DNA of 16,173 nucleotides. It comes from an uncultured Bacilli bacterium. GTDB taxonomy: Bacteria > Bacillota_I > Bacilli_A > RF39 > UBA660. Positions 1-7,273 of this stretch are shown here, piece after piece. Under the pieces are notes generated by a model, which was given only the letters and a program-made list of their open reading frames with translations, was not told where the DNA came from and did no database searches. How positions within the stretch are numbered: position 1 is the first letter of the stretch; each line of letters begins with the position of its first letter. The stretch lies in contig CAKOKM010000028.1 in NCBI GenBank assembly GCA_934091015.1, positions 1 through 16,173 on the forward strand. Direction: 5' to 3'. The translations under genes were made by a program, and so were the position numbers.

Positions 1-129
1 ATTGGTTATTTAATTCTTTATGGAACTCAAGTATTTAATTTAAACCTAGTAATGTCTGGTATAATTTTAATAATGATAATGTCATTTATTATCTATGAAA
101 TAATTAGTATCATTGAAAAAAGAGCTTAA
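1..129 (+). CDS. ABC transporter permease, C-terminal fragment (NitT/TauT-like), cut by window edge
   Basis: The first 42 codons of frame 1 are open to a TAA at 127-129. They read as one hydrophobic helix preceded by a GYLI segment and followed by a short basic tail ending EKRA. The order GYLI, a short polar stretch, a V/I-rich last membrane helix and a charged tail resembles the C-terminus of SsuC/TauC/ThiX-type binding-protein-dependent permeases, which import small anions or thiamine precursors through the cytoplasmic membrane with an ATPase and a lipoprotein. The EAA coupling loop lies off the left edge, so the family is a judgement from the tail alone and the substrate cannot be told. 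The gene converges on the fic remnant at 178-647. Confidence 0.6.
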   Translation: MGYLILYGTQVFNLNLVMSGIILIMIMSFIIYEIISIIEKRA

Positions 130-134
130 AATAT

Positions 135-194
135 AAGAGCTGATAAGAAATTTCTTACCAGTCCTTTTTTATTAGGATTAATTAAACAGCTCTT
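135..194. terminator. possible terminator region between convergent genes
   Basis: AAGAGCTG at 135-142 is answered by CAGCTCTT at 187-194. Between them sit a 14-bp palindrome (144-157, TAAGA-AATT-TCTTA) and a T-rich run at 165-173. It lies between the stop of the ABC permease and the 3' end of the fic remnant. The long loop and the distance from stem to T-run make this a weak call. Confidence 0.3.
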
Positions 195-647
195 TCACTA
201 TTAAATCTTTTAATTGTAAATTATTATTTTTACCTAGTAACAGATTTTCATAAAACTTAACTAAATAACTGTTATCTTCCCTAACATTTTTTTCATTATT
301 AAAATAATTACTTCTTACTAATGCATTTCTAAAATAAACAGATTTATCTTTGAATAAAGTATTATCAACTTGATATCCTAAACTAATCAAATATTTTATG
401 ATAAATATGGCTGTTGTTCTAGTATTACCTTCTCTAAATGGATGAGTCTGCCATATTCTTGAGGAAAAATCTGCAATATTATTAATAACTTCAACAACAT
501 TCATTTCTTTAAATACTTTGAAGGTTTTAAACTATCTACTTCTTGAAGACCAATAGCAACATCCCATTGCAATTGTTTTACATAACTTAGAGAGCATTTT
601 TCTTCTATATAATTATAAACACTTGAATCCGATTCTTTTTCAGGCAT
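178..647 (-). pseudogene. Fic-family protein, internally deleted remnant
   Basis: Two pieces of one Fic-family gene lie back to back. The 5' piece (647 down to 501) encodes 48 residues starting MPEKESDSSV and containing GLQEVDSLKPSKY, a segment I associate with the start of longer Fic proteins; it ends in TGA. The 3' piece (504 down to 178) encodes 108 residues and carries the Fic active-site loop HPFREGNTRT at about residues 21-30, with the catalytic His and the acidic, Asn and Arg positions kept. The pieces overlap as ATGA and are one base out of frame. The Fic fold needs several helices ahead of the loop, and these are missing, so an internal deletion with frame change is the simplest reading. 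The 3' piece alone is unlikely to fold. A two-gene antitoxin/Fic pair was considered, but the Fic part is too short. Confidence 0.75.
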
Positions 648-793
648 AGTTACGTCTCTTATTATTTTTCTATATCAAATACCTCTTTATTTAACATTTA
701 TTATACATCCATCTTTTTGAACTATTAAGAAAATCTTAACAGTTGAATATTTAATTCATCGCCTTATTGAAATTATAACATAAAGAAATAAAT

Positions 794-831
794 AAAAAAA
801 CTGACGTACAAAATTAAAATTTGCAGTCAGT
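794..831 (-). terminator. Rho-independent terminator downstream of the lipoprotein gene
   Basis: On the minus strand an ACTGAC/GTCAGT stem (800-805 with 826-831) is extended inward by CAAA/TTTG after a small internal loop. It is followed by a run of T (the A-run at 794-799 on the plus strand). It lies about 190 nt past the lipoprotein stop, and no other minus-strand gene lies in between. Confidence 0.6.
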
Positions 832-932
832 ATTATATACAACGTATTAATATAAAATTATTTTTACTATTAAAGTTATAATAACAACTTTTAAGTTAAT
901 GACATTATCTACACGTTTTATTCACATATATA

Positions 933-957
933 AGTTGTTAAGTTTTTCTTAACAACT
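933..957. repeat. perfect inverted repeat (10-bp arms, 5-nt loop)
   Basis: AGTTGTTAAG at 933-942 pairs exactly with CTTAACAACT at 948-957 around a TTTTT loop. There is no T-tract on either side, so it is not a classic terminator. A related but imperfect hairpin with the same TTAAG/CTTAA core lies at 721-743. Confidence 0.6.
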
Positions 958-1021
958 GAATTATAAATTATTTTGTTTTCATCAGCTAAACATTTCATAG
1001 TAAATGTCCACAATTTAAACA

Positions 1022-1693
1022 CTACTTGCACATATTACTTTTAAAATTCAAATTATAATCTCCAATATAAATATCCTTATTACCATCTATCGTATTACAT
1101 TTAATTAATGTAATATTCTTATCTTTATTTTTAAATATAATTGTTCCACCATCTTTTAAAATAGATTGCTTATTTAATAAGTTAGTAATACTTTCAATTG
1201 ACTTATCCTTTGACTCAGTACTATTAATTATATATTTTCTTAAAGATGTTTGTTTTTTATTTTCAACAATAAATAATTCACTAACGTTTTCTGCTAAATA
1301 GATAGTTCTATTATCAAATTTTAAATATTCTTTAAAATTAATATTTTTATCATTATTTTCCGAAGATACTTTTAAAACAATATCTAAACTATTAGTATTA
1401 TAAGGTCCTCCTTGTTCAAACTTAATGTATTTAGAATCAATATTAGCTTTTTCTAAAAATTCATTTTGTTTTGATTCACTATTATCAATTAAGTTAACTA
1501 CAATAATATTATTTTCTTCATCTAAATAAAAAGCACCTAAATTAGATCTATCTACACTACTATCGCCAAAATAATTACCAACCGCACTATAAGTATCTTG
1601 TAAATTTGTTGGTTTTTGTACACTTTTATTACCACAACCAAACGTAACTAAAGTTAAAATTAAACATAAAACTAAAATACATATTTTTTTCAT
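1022..1693 (-). CDS. lipoprotein of unknown function
   Basis: The 223-residue product starts with a short basic n-region (MKK), a hydrophobic stretch and a lipobox-like LVTFGC. Cys20 is therefore the likely lipidated residue, anchoring the protein to the outer face of the membrane. The start is fixed by AAAGGA a few bases upstream. The mature part is polar and rich in Asn, Lys, Asp and Ser, with no Cys until two near the C-terminus (one in IKCNT, one in the final MCK). I recognise no enzymatic motif. The C-terminal phrase GNKDIYIG recurs in my recollection among Bacillota lipoproteins of unknown role, but that is only an impression. It is transcribed alone: the exporter operon upstream is closed by the terminator at 1791-1819, and the terminator at 794-831 follows it. 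Confidence 0.8.
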   Translation of the reverse strand: MKKICILVLCLILTLVTFGCGNKSVQKPTNLQDTYSAVGNYFGDSSVDRSNLGAFYLDEENNIIVVNLIDNSESKQNEFLEKANIDSKYIKFEQGGPYNTNSLDIVLKVSSENNDKNINFKEYLKFDNRTIYLAENVSELFIVENKKQTSLRKYIINSTESKDKSIESITNLLNKQSILKDGGTIIFKNKDKNITLIKCNTIDGNKDIYIGDYNLNFKSNMCK

Positions 1694-1790
1694 TTAATAT
1701 CCTTTCTATAATTCTTAGCACTACTTAATTACAACACAAGAATAACATATTTTTTTAAATAAAACAATTAATTTAACAATAATACACTTA

Positions 1791-1819
1791 AAAAAGTAGC
1801 ATTCTTTGATGCTACTTTT
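1791..1819 (-). terminator. strong terminator at the end of the MacB-like exporter operon
   Basis: Eleven perfectly paired bases (1792-1802 with 1809-1819, core GTAGCAT/ATGCTAC) enclose a 6-nt loop. They are flanked by A-rich sequence on the left and TTTT on the right, so the element can work in both directions. On the minus strand the hairpin overlaps the stop codon of the exporter gene (1820-1818) and is followed by TTTTTT. Confidence 0.85.
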
Positions 1820-4229
1820 ATTCACTTCTTAATGCTTCTACCGGATTCTTCTTACTTGCCATCTTAGATGGAATAAGTCCTGCGATAACATTTAATAAAA
1901 CACTAAGTAAAATCATTATAACACCTTGTATGAAAGGTAAACTAAAATTAAGATTTACTTTAACTAATGTTTTTAAAATAATATTAATTGGTATAGACAA
2001 CAATACTGATATACCTACACCTAACACCCCAGCAATAACACCTTCAATAATTGTTTCAGATTTAAATACCCTTGAAATATCTTTTTGACTAGCACCAAGT
2101 GCCCTTAAAATTCCAATTTCTTTAGTTCTTTCAAGTACACTAATATAAGTAATAATTGCAATCATTATGCTTGAAACAATCAAACTTACACTAACTACAC
2201 CAATTAAAACAGCACTTACTCCACTTACAATTGATGAAATTTCAGTAAGAATTATTTTATTTTCATCACTATAAACTATTTTTTTAGTTTTATTACCTTT
2301 ATCTAATTGTTCCTTATTATAATTATCAATATATTCTTTAATTTTATTTTTAGAATCAAAATCTTTAGGAACTATACTAATACTTTCTGGATTATCTATA
2401 TCTAATGAATTTAATAAAAGCATATTTCTATCATAAGTAGTATAAATATTATCAAATTTTTCTCCTGTAAAAACATCTATTTCTTTATTATTAATTTGTT
2501 CTTTAACTATTTCACTATCATTTATATGTTGAACAAATTTTTTAAATAATTCTTCGCTATAATATATATTAGAATTAGCATATTCACTATTGTCATCTTC
2601 ACTATTATACTTAAGGATACCTACAATATTTAAATCAATACCATTCGTAATTAAATTATTCATATAATCTTTATCATTGAATTTACTTGAATATTTTTCA
2701 CCAACTTTTTGATAAATATCAGTATTATAAATCAACTTATATTTTAATTTTAAGAATGTATCATATGAATATGTTGTAGATTCTACTTTTTCATTTTTAT
2801 TAATCAAATCTGAAACATTGCTCTTATCTTTAAGATATAAATAATAAAGTACCGAATCATTAATTACACCATCACTTGGAATTAATAATACCATGTCGTT
2901 TTCAGTTTCTGGATAATTTCCAGCAACTAATGTATATTTATCATTTTCTTTTAAATATTCAAAATTAATCTTATTAAATTTGATGCCAGGAAAAGCAGTT
3001 GCTGAACCATCATATTTATTAACAAATTCTATTAAAGGTTCAGTTATCTTAACAAAATCATCTTTATATTTATAATATATTGGAAGTGTATAATCATATT
3101 CATAATCTACATTCTTAGAATATTCTTTAAGTAAATTATTTTTTTCAATATATTCTTTAAAAGATTTTAAATCATTTTTAACATATAATCCATCTTTTTT
3201 AGCAAAACTTGATACAACATCATCGTAAGAACATATATCACTTTCACATTTTTTTCTATCTGAAATTATTGAACTACTAAAATATTTTTCCATATCAAAT
3301 GTACTTTGTGAAATTGTTATAGGAAAAGTTTCAAGAGTCTCTTTTTCAAATTTATTAATATAATTTTTTAAACCTGAATTTAAAATTAACACTAAGCATA
3401 TTCCCAATATTCCAATAGATCCAGCAAAACTTGTTAAAAATGTTCTTCCTTTTTTAGTTAACAAATTTTTTAAAGATAAAGTAAGTGTTGTTAAATAAGG
3501 CAAGTTTGTCTTATTAAATTTAATTTTAGAACCATCTTCACTATTAGTTATTTTATAACTATTACTATCCCCAACAATTTTTCCATCCTTAAGTTCAATT
3601 ATCCTATCTGAATATTTATTAGCAATTTCTTTATTATGTGTAACCATAATAATTAATTTTTCTTTAGATATTTCTTTTAAAATATCCATAATTTGTTCAC
3701 TTGTATTTGAATCTAATGCACCAGTTGGTTCATCTGCTAGTATTATATCCGGATTATTAACTATCGCTCTAGCAATAGCAACTCTCTGCATCTGTCCACC
3801 TGATAATTGATTAGGCTTTTTATTAATATGATCTTTTAATCCAACTTTTATTAAGGCTTCTTTCGCTTTTATTCTTCTTTCTTTTTTATTTATTCTTGAT
3901 AATGTTAAAGCAAGTTCAACATTTCCCAGTACACTTAAATGAGATATTAAATTATAATTTTGAAACACAAATCCAATTTTATAATTTCTATAACTATCCC
4001 AATTTTTTTTAGTAAAATTTTTAGTGGATAAATTATCAATAATTAAATCTCCACTATCATAAACATCTAATCCGCCAATAATATTTAAAAGAGTTGTTTT
4101 TCCACTACCGCTAGCACCTAAAATAGAAACAAATTCATTTTTTCTAAAAGTTATATTTATATCTTTTAAAACTTGTTGTTTTTCTTCACCTACAATATAA
4201 CTCTTATAAATATTTTTTAACTGCAACAT
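1818..4229 (-). CDS. ABC exporter with fused ATPase and FtsX-type permease (MacB-like half-transporter)
   Basis: This 803-residue protein joins an ATPase to a permease. The ATPase (residues 1-225) has Walker A GASGSGKT at 38-45, Q-loop Gln90, signature LSGGQ at 142-146, Walker B ending LADEP near 164-168, and H-loop His198; it is of the LolD/MacB class. The permease has one membrane helix near 262-285, a large extracytoplasmic domain of about 380 residues, and three C-terminal helices with the FtsX-typical phrases ERTKEIGILRALGAS and NPVEALRSE. This 1+3 layout marks MacB-type mechanotransmission proteins, which as dimers work on peptides, lipids or lipoproteins at the outer membrane face rather than importing solutes. 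The real substrate is unknown. An AAGGAG site overlaps the TAA of the upstream gene 12 nt away, so the two are coupled. Confidence 0.9.
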   Translation of the reverse strand: MLQLKNIYKSYIVGEEKQQVLKDINITFRKNEFVSILGASGSGKTTLLNIIGGLDVYDSGDLIIDNLSTKNFTKKNWDSYRNYKIGFVFQNYNLISHLSVLGNVELALTLSRINKKERRIKAKEALIKVGLKDHINKKPNQLSGGQMQRVAIARAIVNNPDIILADEPTGALDSNTSEQIMDILKEISKEKLIIMVTHNKEIANKYSDRIIELKDGKIVGDSNSYKITNSEDGSKIKFNKTNLPYLTTLTLSLKNLLTKKGRTFLTSFAGSIGILGICLVLILNSGLKNYINKFEKETLETFPITISQSTFDMEKYFSSSIISDRKKCESDICSYDDVVSSFAKKDGLYVKNDLKSFKEYIEKNNLLKEYSKNVDYEYDYTLPIYYKYKDDFVKITEPLIEFVNKYDGSATAFPGIKFNKINFEYLKENDKYTLVAGNYPETENDMVLLIPSDGVINDSVLYYLYLKDKSNVSDLINKNEKVESTTYSYDTFLKLKYKLIYNTDIYQKVGEKYSSKFNDKDYMNNLITNGIDLNIVGILKYNSEDDNSEYANSNIYYSEELFKKFVQHINDSEIVKEQINNKEIDVFTGEKFDNIYTTYDRNMLLLNSLDIDNPESISIVPKDFDSKNKIKEYIDNYNKEQLDKGNKTKKIVYSDENKIILTEISSIVSGVSAVLIGVVSVSLIVSSIMIAIITYISVLERTKEIGILRALGASQKDISRVFKSETIIEGVIAGVLGVGISVLLSIPINIILKTLVKVNLNFSLPFIQGVIMILLSVLLNVIAGLIPSKMASKKNPVEALRSE

Positions 4230-4241
4230 TCCTCTTACTCC

Positions 4242-4826
4242 TTAATTTTTTTCTTTTGCTTTTGTTTTTAATTGATTATAAGTAACACATTGCTTAAATA
4301 AATAATAAATAATTTCAGTACAAACTTCATAAACAAACATAACAAAAATATTCATTCCTAATAATATGAATAAGAATAAAACAATATTTAAATATTTTCT
4401 CAATAAACTTGCAATTTTCAATTTCTCATCAGTAAATAAATCACTTGATGTTTTCACATTCTTAGTTAATTTAATAAAATAAATACATACTACAATTATA
4501 GAAATCAAAATAGTTAATTTATAAACAGATGGAACTATTAATTTAAACCATAATACTTCCTTAGTAGAATTATTTTCTAATACATTATTTAAAAATGAAG
4601 CATCAGAATAACTATTTATATTAACTAAATATGAAATAACTGCATCATCAGTTAATATTTCCTGTTTAGTACCAGTATTTATTTTTAAAAATGAATAAGT
4701 TCCTAAAAATACTATTGCTAATACTAAAAAAGAAGATATTATTACAAAAAACCAAGAAATTGCTGTTATTTCAGACATCCAATTTTTAAATTGTTTTTCT
4801 TCTTTATTCTTTATTTGTTTTTTCAC
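4242..4826 (-). CDS. small membrane protein, DUF2975-like (tentative), first gene of the exporter operon
   Basis: I start the gene at GTG (4826-4824), because AAAGGAG lies 11 nt upstream and a promoter fits behind it. The longer frame would need a TTG at 4913 that falls inside the promoter. The 194-residue product has a basic N-terminal tail, a membrane helix at about 22-47, an outside loop of about 50 residues, a second helix at about 96-118, a cytoplasmic segment with SSDLFTDEKLKIASLLRKY, and a third helix at about 146-168. The phrase before the last helix recalls DUF2975 (a family often paired with YozG-type regulators), but I see no such regulator here. Its stop codon sits in the ribosome binding site of the MacB-like gene, which suggests that it works with, or is co-regulated with, that exporter. 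Confidence 0.65.
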   Translation of the reverse strand: MKKQIKNKEEKQFKNWMSEITAISWFFVIISSFLVLAIVFLGTYSFLKINTGTKQEILTDDAVISYLVNINSYSDASFLNNVLENNSTKEVLWFKLIVPSVYKLTILISIIVVCIYFIKLTKNVKTSSDLFTDEKLKIASLLRKYLNIVLFLFILLGMNIFVMFVYEVCTEIIYYLFKQCVTYNQLKTKAKEKN

Positions 4827-4884
4827 ACTATACCAAACTCCTTTCACTAGTTTAATAATAACATAGCATTTTTCAAAAATAAAT

Positions 4885-4913
4885 ATTATATTTTCTAAGA
4901 TATTTTTAAACAA
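4885..4913 (-). promoter_or_regulatory. candidate vegetative promoter of the DUF2975-like/MacB-like operon
   Basis: On the minus strand, -35 TTGTTT (4913-4908) and a perfect -10 TATAAT (4890-4885) are 17 bp apart. Transcription would start about 50 nt ahead of the GTG start. The -35 matches the consensus at only three positions, and the region is very AT-rich. Confidence 0.5.
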
Positions 4914-4942
4914 AATAAAAGTCTTAATAATAAAACTAAGAC
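4911..4942 (-). terminator. weak terminator after the three-gene ABC operon
   Basis: A GTCTTA/TAAGAC stem of 6 bp (4937-4942 with 4921-4926) with a 10-nt loop is followed on the minus strand by TTTTATTTT. It begins 8 nt past the permease stop. The stem is short, so read-through into the next operon is possible. Confidence 0.45.
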
Positions 4943-4949
4943 CATTACT

Positions 4950-6566
4950 TTATACCTCAATCTCTCTATATCTTTTAACACCATAACTGTTAAGAACAAA
5001 CATTAAGACTATCATTATAATAATTAATCCAATCAAACACAAACTAAGCATAGTGTTTATTCCAATTTTAATATAATTAAGCATTGTCATTACACACAAA
5101 GCTCCTACAATAATTGCACTAACCATTCCACTTAATACAGATATCATTGAACTAATACTTTGTTTAACAACTTCCGTATCACTTGTTGCATCCATCTTTG
5201 GATATTTTAAATTAATTATTAATCCTAATAAAGAAGAAATAGTTGGTGCTACTAAACTAACTAAAATAATTAAAATATAATCTATAAAATCTAATTTAAA
5301 GTTAATAAAGAAAATTATATCACATACTAACATAACTGGAATGATTAATAAATTACTAAAAATTACTTTAGACATTAATATTTTTTTAGTATCTATTGGT
5401 AAACTTTTTGAAATATTAAAAGTTTTTCCTTCAATAGAAATACTTGATGAAGTAATACTTGTCATAAATGAAATAACTAAAACAACTAAGAAAAAAACTT
5501 TAGGAGCTATACTATAAAGCCAATTTATATCTATTCCCGGTATTTCTCCACTTAAAATATATTCGATTGTTGCATCAAAATTAGTACATAATCCAATAGT
5601 TGCAATAACCATTAAAATCAGTCCAAAGAAAGTATTAAAAACATAAACAGTTGATGAGAAATATCTTTTAATATCCTTAATAACTAAAGCCTTCATTATC
5701 TTCTGTTGATTATATTTATATTCTTTTTTATTACTATAACTATTAACTCTAGATTTATTAATAACCATAAAATAAGATTTATTTAAAATATAAACAAACA
5801 ATAAAATTGGTAATAAATTTATAATCAAATAAACTACTAAATCTAATATGTTAAAATTATTAATTAAAATAATATAAGCTCCAATCGGATAATAAATCCT
5901 AGTTATAATATCGTTTATATTAGATGCATTGCTCGCAATTTTTTCTATTAATCCTTCGCTATTATTTGAAAAATAAAGAATTGCAAAAAACATAATAAAT
6001 GTACTAATAATTTGTACTAATTTTTTAGCTTTAAACTTAATCGAAAACCTCTTAATTACATATCCAATTAAACTAGAAAGCACAATTGGAATAATTGGTA
6101 TCATTAAAATCATAATTAACGTAACTATATAAAACAAATAATTTACTCTAATAAAATAAACATAAATAACAATAGCTGGTAATGTAAATAATAGACCATA
6201 TATTAACTCATATAAATACATTTTAAAAAACCTAATAAATATTAAAGTCCCTTTACTTATTGGCAAAGACATTAATAAATCATTATCTTTAGCTTCGAAT
6301 AAAATATTTTGTGATTTATAAATACCTTGCGTAAACACAAAAATCGTTGGTATAACAAGTGCCATTCCTAACATTAAATGAGTTAAATTTACTTTTTGCA
6401 AATTCTCAGCAAGCATATAGTAATAACCACCAAATGTTACCATTAATATTAAACATAAAAAAGTAAATAAAAATATTTTAGAAAATTTATTTCCATTATC
6501 TTTATATTTGAATAAATCCATGTTTTGGGAGCAAACTGCTTTAATTAAAGAAAATAACTTTTTCAT
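4950..6566 (-). CDS. ABC-2-like exporter permease
   Basis: This 538-residue protein consists almost wholly of membrane helices, about twelve in two halves, with a polar stretch near the middle (around residues 270-290). Early on it carries the segment NDLLMSLPISKGTLIFIRFFKMYLYE, and the second half has the parallel phrase FNISKSLPIDTKKILMSKVIFSNL. This repeated LPI(S/D) cytoplasmic segment before a helix is what I know from large ABC-2-type permeases that pair with NatA/CcmA-like ATPases. Its ATG overlaps the ATPase stop by one base (TAATG), so the two are translated together and surely form one exporter. The substrate cannot be told from sequence; lipid, peptide or antibiotic export are all possible. 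It is the last gene of its operon. Confidence 0.85.
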   Translation of the reverse strand: MKKLFSLIKAVCSQNMDLFKYKDNGNKFSKIFLFTFLCLILMVTFGGYYYMLAENLQKVNLTHLMLGMALVIPTIFVFTQGIYKSQNILFEAKDNDLLMSLPISKGTLIFIRFFKMYLYELIYGLLFTLPAIVIYVYFIRVNYLFYIVTLIMILMIPIIPIVLSSLIGYVIKRFSIKFKAKKLVQIISTFIMFFAILYFSNNSEGLIEKIASNASNINDIITRIYYPIGAYIILINNFNILDLVVYLIINLLPILLFVYILNKSYFMVINKSRVNSYSNKKEYKYNQQKIMKALVIKDIKRYFSSTVYVFNTFFGLILMVIATIGLCTNFDATIEYILSGEIPGIDINWLYSIAPKVFFLVVLVISFMTSITSSSISIEGKTFNISKSLPIDTKKILMSKVIFSNLLIIPVMLVCDIIFFINFKLDFIDYILIILVSLVAPTISSLLGLIINLKYPKMDATSDTEVVKQSISSMISVLSGMVSAIIVGALCVMTMLNYIKIGINTMLSLCLIGLIIIMIVLMFVLNSYGVKRYREIEV

Positions 6567-7273
6567 TAGTTCTCACCTAATTCTAGGAATACTTCTTCTA
6601 ATGATTCATCTCCCATTATTTCTTTCATCTTTCCGACTTTAACAATCTTACCTTTTTTAATAATTGCAACGCGATCACATAATTTTTCCGCAACATCTAA
6701 AATATGAGTTGAAAAGAAAATACACTTTCCTTCCTTACACATTTCTTTCATAATATTTTTCATATCAAATACTGCTTTAGGATCAAGTCCAACAAATGGT
6801 TCATCCATAATTAATACTTTTGGATCATGACTTAATGCCGCAATAAGTGCAATTTTTTGTTTCATACCATGAGAATAAGTTGATATTTCATTATTTAATT
6901 TATCTTCTATTTCAAACATCTTAGCATATTTAATTATATTATTCATTCTAACATCACTAGGAGTTTCATACATATCACAAATAAAGTTAATAAAATCAAT
7001 TGCTTTCATATTCTCATATAAATCTGGATTATCAGGAACATATGCAATCTCTTTTTTAGCATTTACCACATCTTCAACTATTGATTTACCATTAATAAAT
7101 ATTTCTCCACTATCAAAATTATTTATTCCTACTATTGATTTAATTGTCGTTGTTTTACCAGCTCCATTATGACCAATAAATGCAAATATTTCACCATCAT
7201 TAACTTTTAAGCTAACATTATTAACCACTTTTACCCCATTATAACTTTTTGTTAAATTTTTAATCTCAATCAT
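6566..7273 (-). CDS. ABC transporter ATP-binding protein (NatA/CcmA-like)
   Basis: The 235-residue ATPase has Walker A GHNGAGKT at 34-41, signature YSHGMKQK at 133-140 (SHG replaces the usual SGG), Walker B LIMDEP near 154-159, D-loop GLDP at 162-165 and switch His190. In place of a Q-loop glutamine it has YVPDNPDLYE (78-87), which is normal for the subgroup that drives ABC-2-type exporters. It should supply power to the permease that follows it with a TAATG overlap. Its own start overlaps the stop of the polytopic protein upstream in the same way, with GGAGG 7 nt before it. There is no regulatory extension. Confidence 0.92.
   Translation of the reverse strand: MIEIKNLTKSYNGVKVVNNVSLKVNDGEIFAFIGHNGAGKTTTIKSIVGINNFDSGEIFINGKSIVEDVVNAKKEIAYVPDNPDLYENMKAIDFINFICDMYETPSDVRMNNIIKYAKMFEIEDKLNNEISTYSHGMKQKIALIAALSHDPKVLIMDEPFVGLDPKAVFDMKNIMKEMCKEGKCIFFSTHILDVAEKLCDRVAIIKKGKIVKVGKMKEIMGDESLEEVFLELGEN

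Larger units (their letters stand above)
648..1021. other. gene-poor stretch with two related inverted repeats, a terminator and a tail-like remnant
   Basis: No convincing gene lies between the fic remnant and the lipoprotein gene. The stretch holds an imperfect inverted repeat at 721-743 (10-bp arms, one mismatch, 3-nt loop), a minus-strand terminator at 794-831 and a perfect inverted repeat at 933-957. It also holds a 26-codon minus-strand reading frame at 918-998 (MKCLADENK...YICE), whose pattern resembles the C-terminus of the neighbouring lipoprotein. That frame has no ribosome binding site that I can see, so it is treated as a remnant rather than a gene. Confidence 0.5.

Noticed and set aside
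501..647. Small antitoxin gene paired with a Fic toxin
   Set aside because: The following Fic piece lacks most of its fold, and the first piece looks like the start of a longer Fic protein, so deletion is the simpler reading.
4827..4913. Longer start (TTG at 4913) for the small membrane protein gene
   Set aside because: It has no ribosome binding site and lies within the candidate promoter; GTG at 4826 has AAAGGAG upstream.
6566..7273. Defective ATPase because the Q-loop Gln is missing and the signature is SHG
   Set aside because: Both features are usual in the subgroup of ATPases that serves ABC-2-like permeases; the Walker and switch residues are intact.
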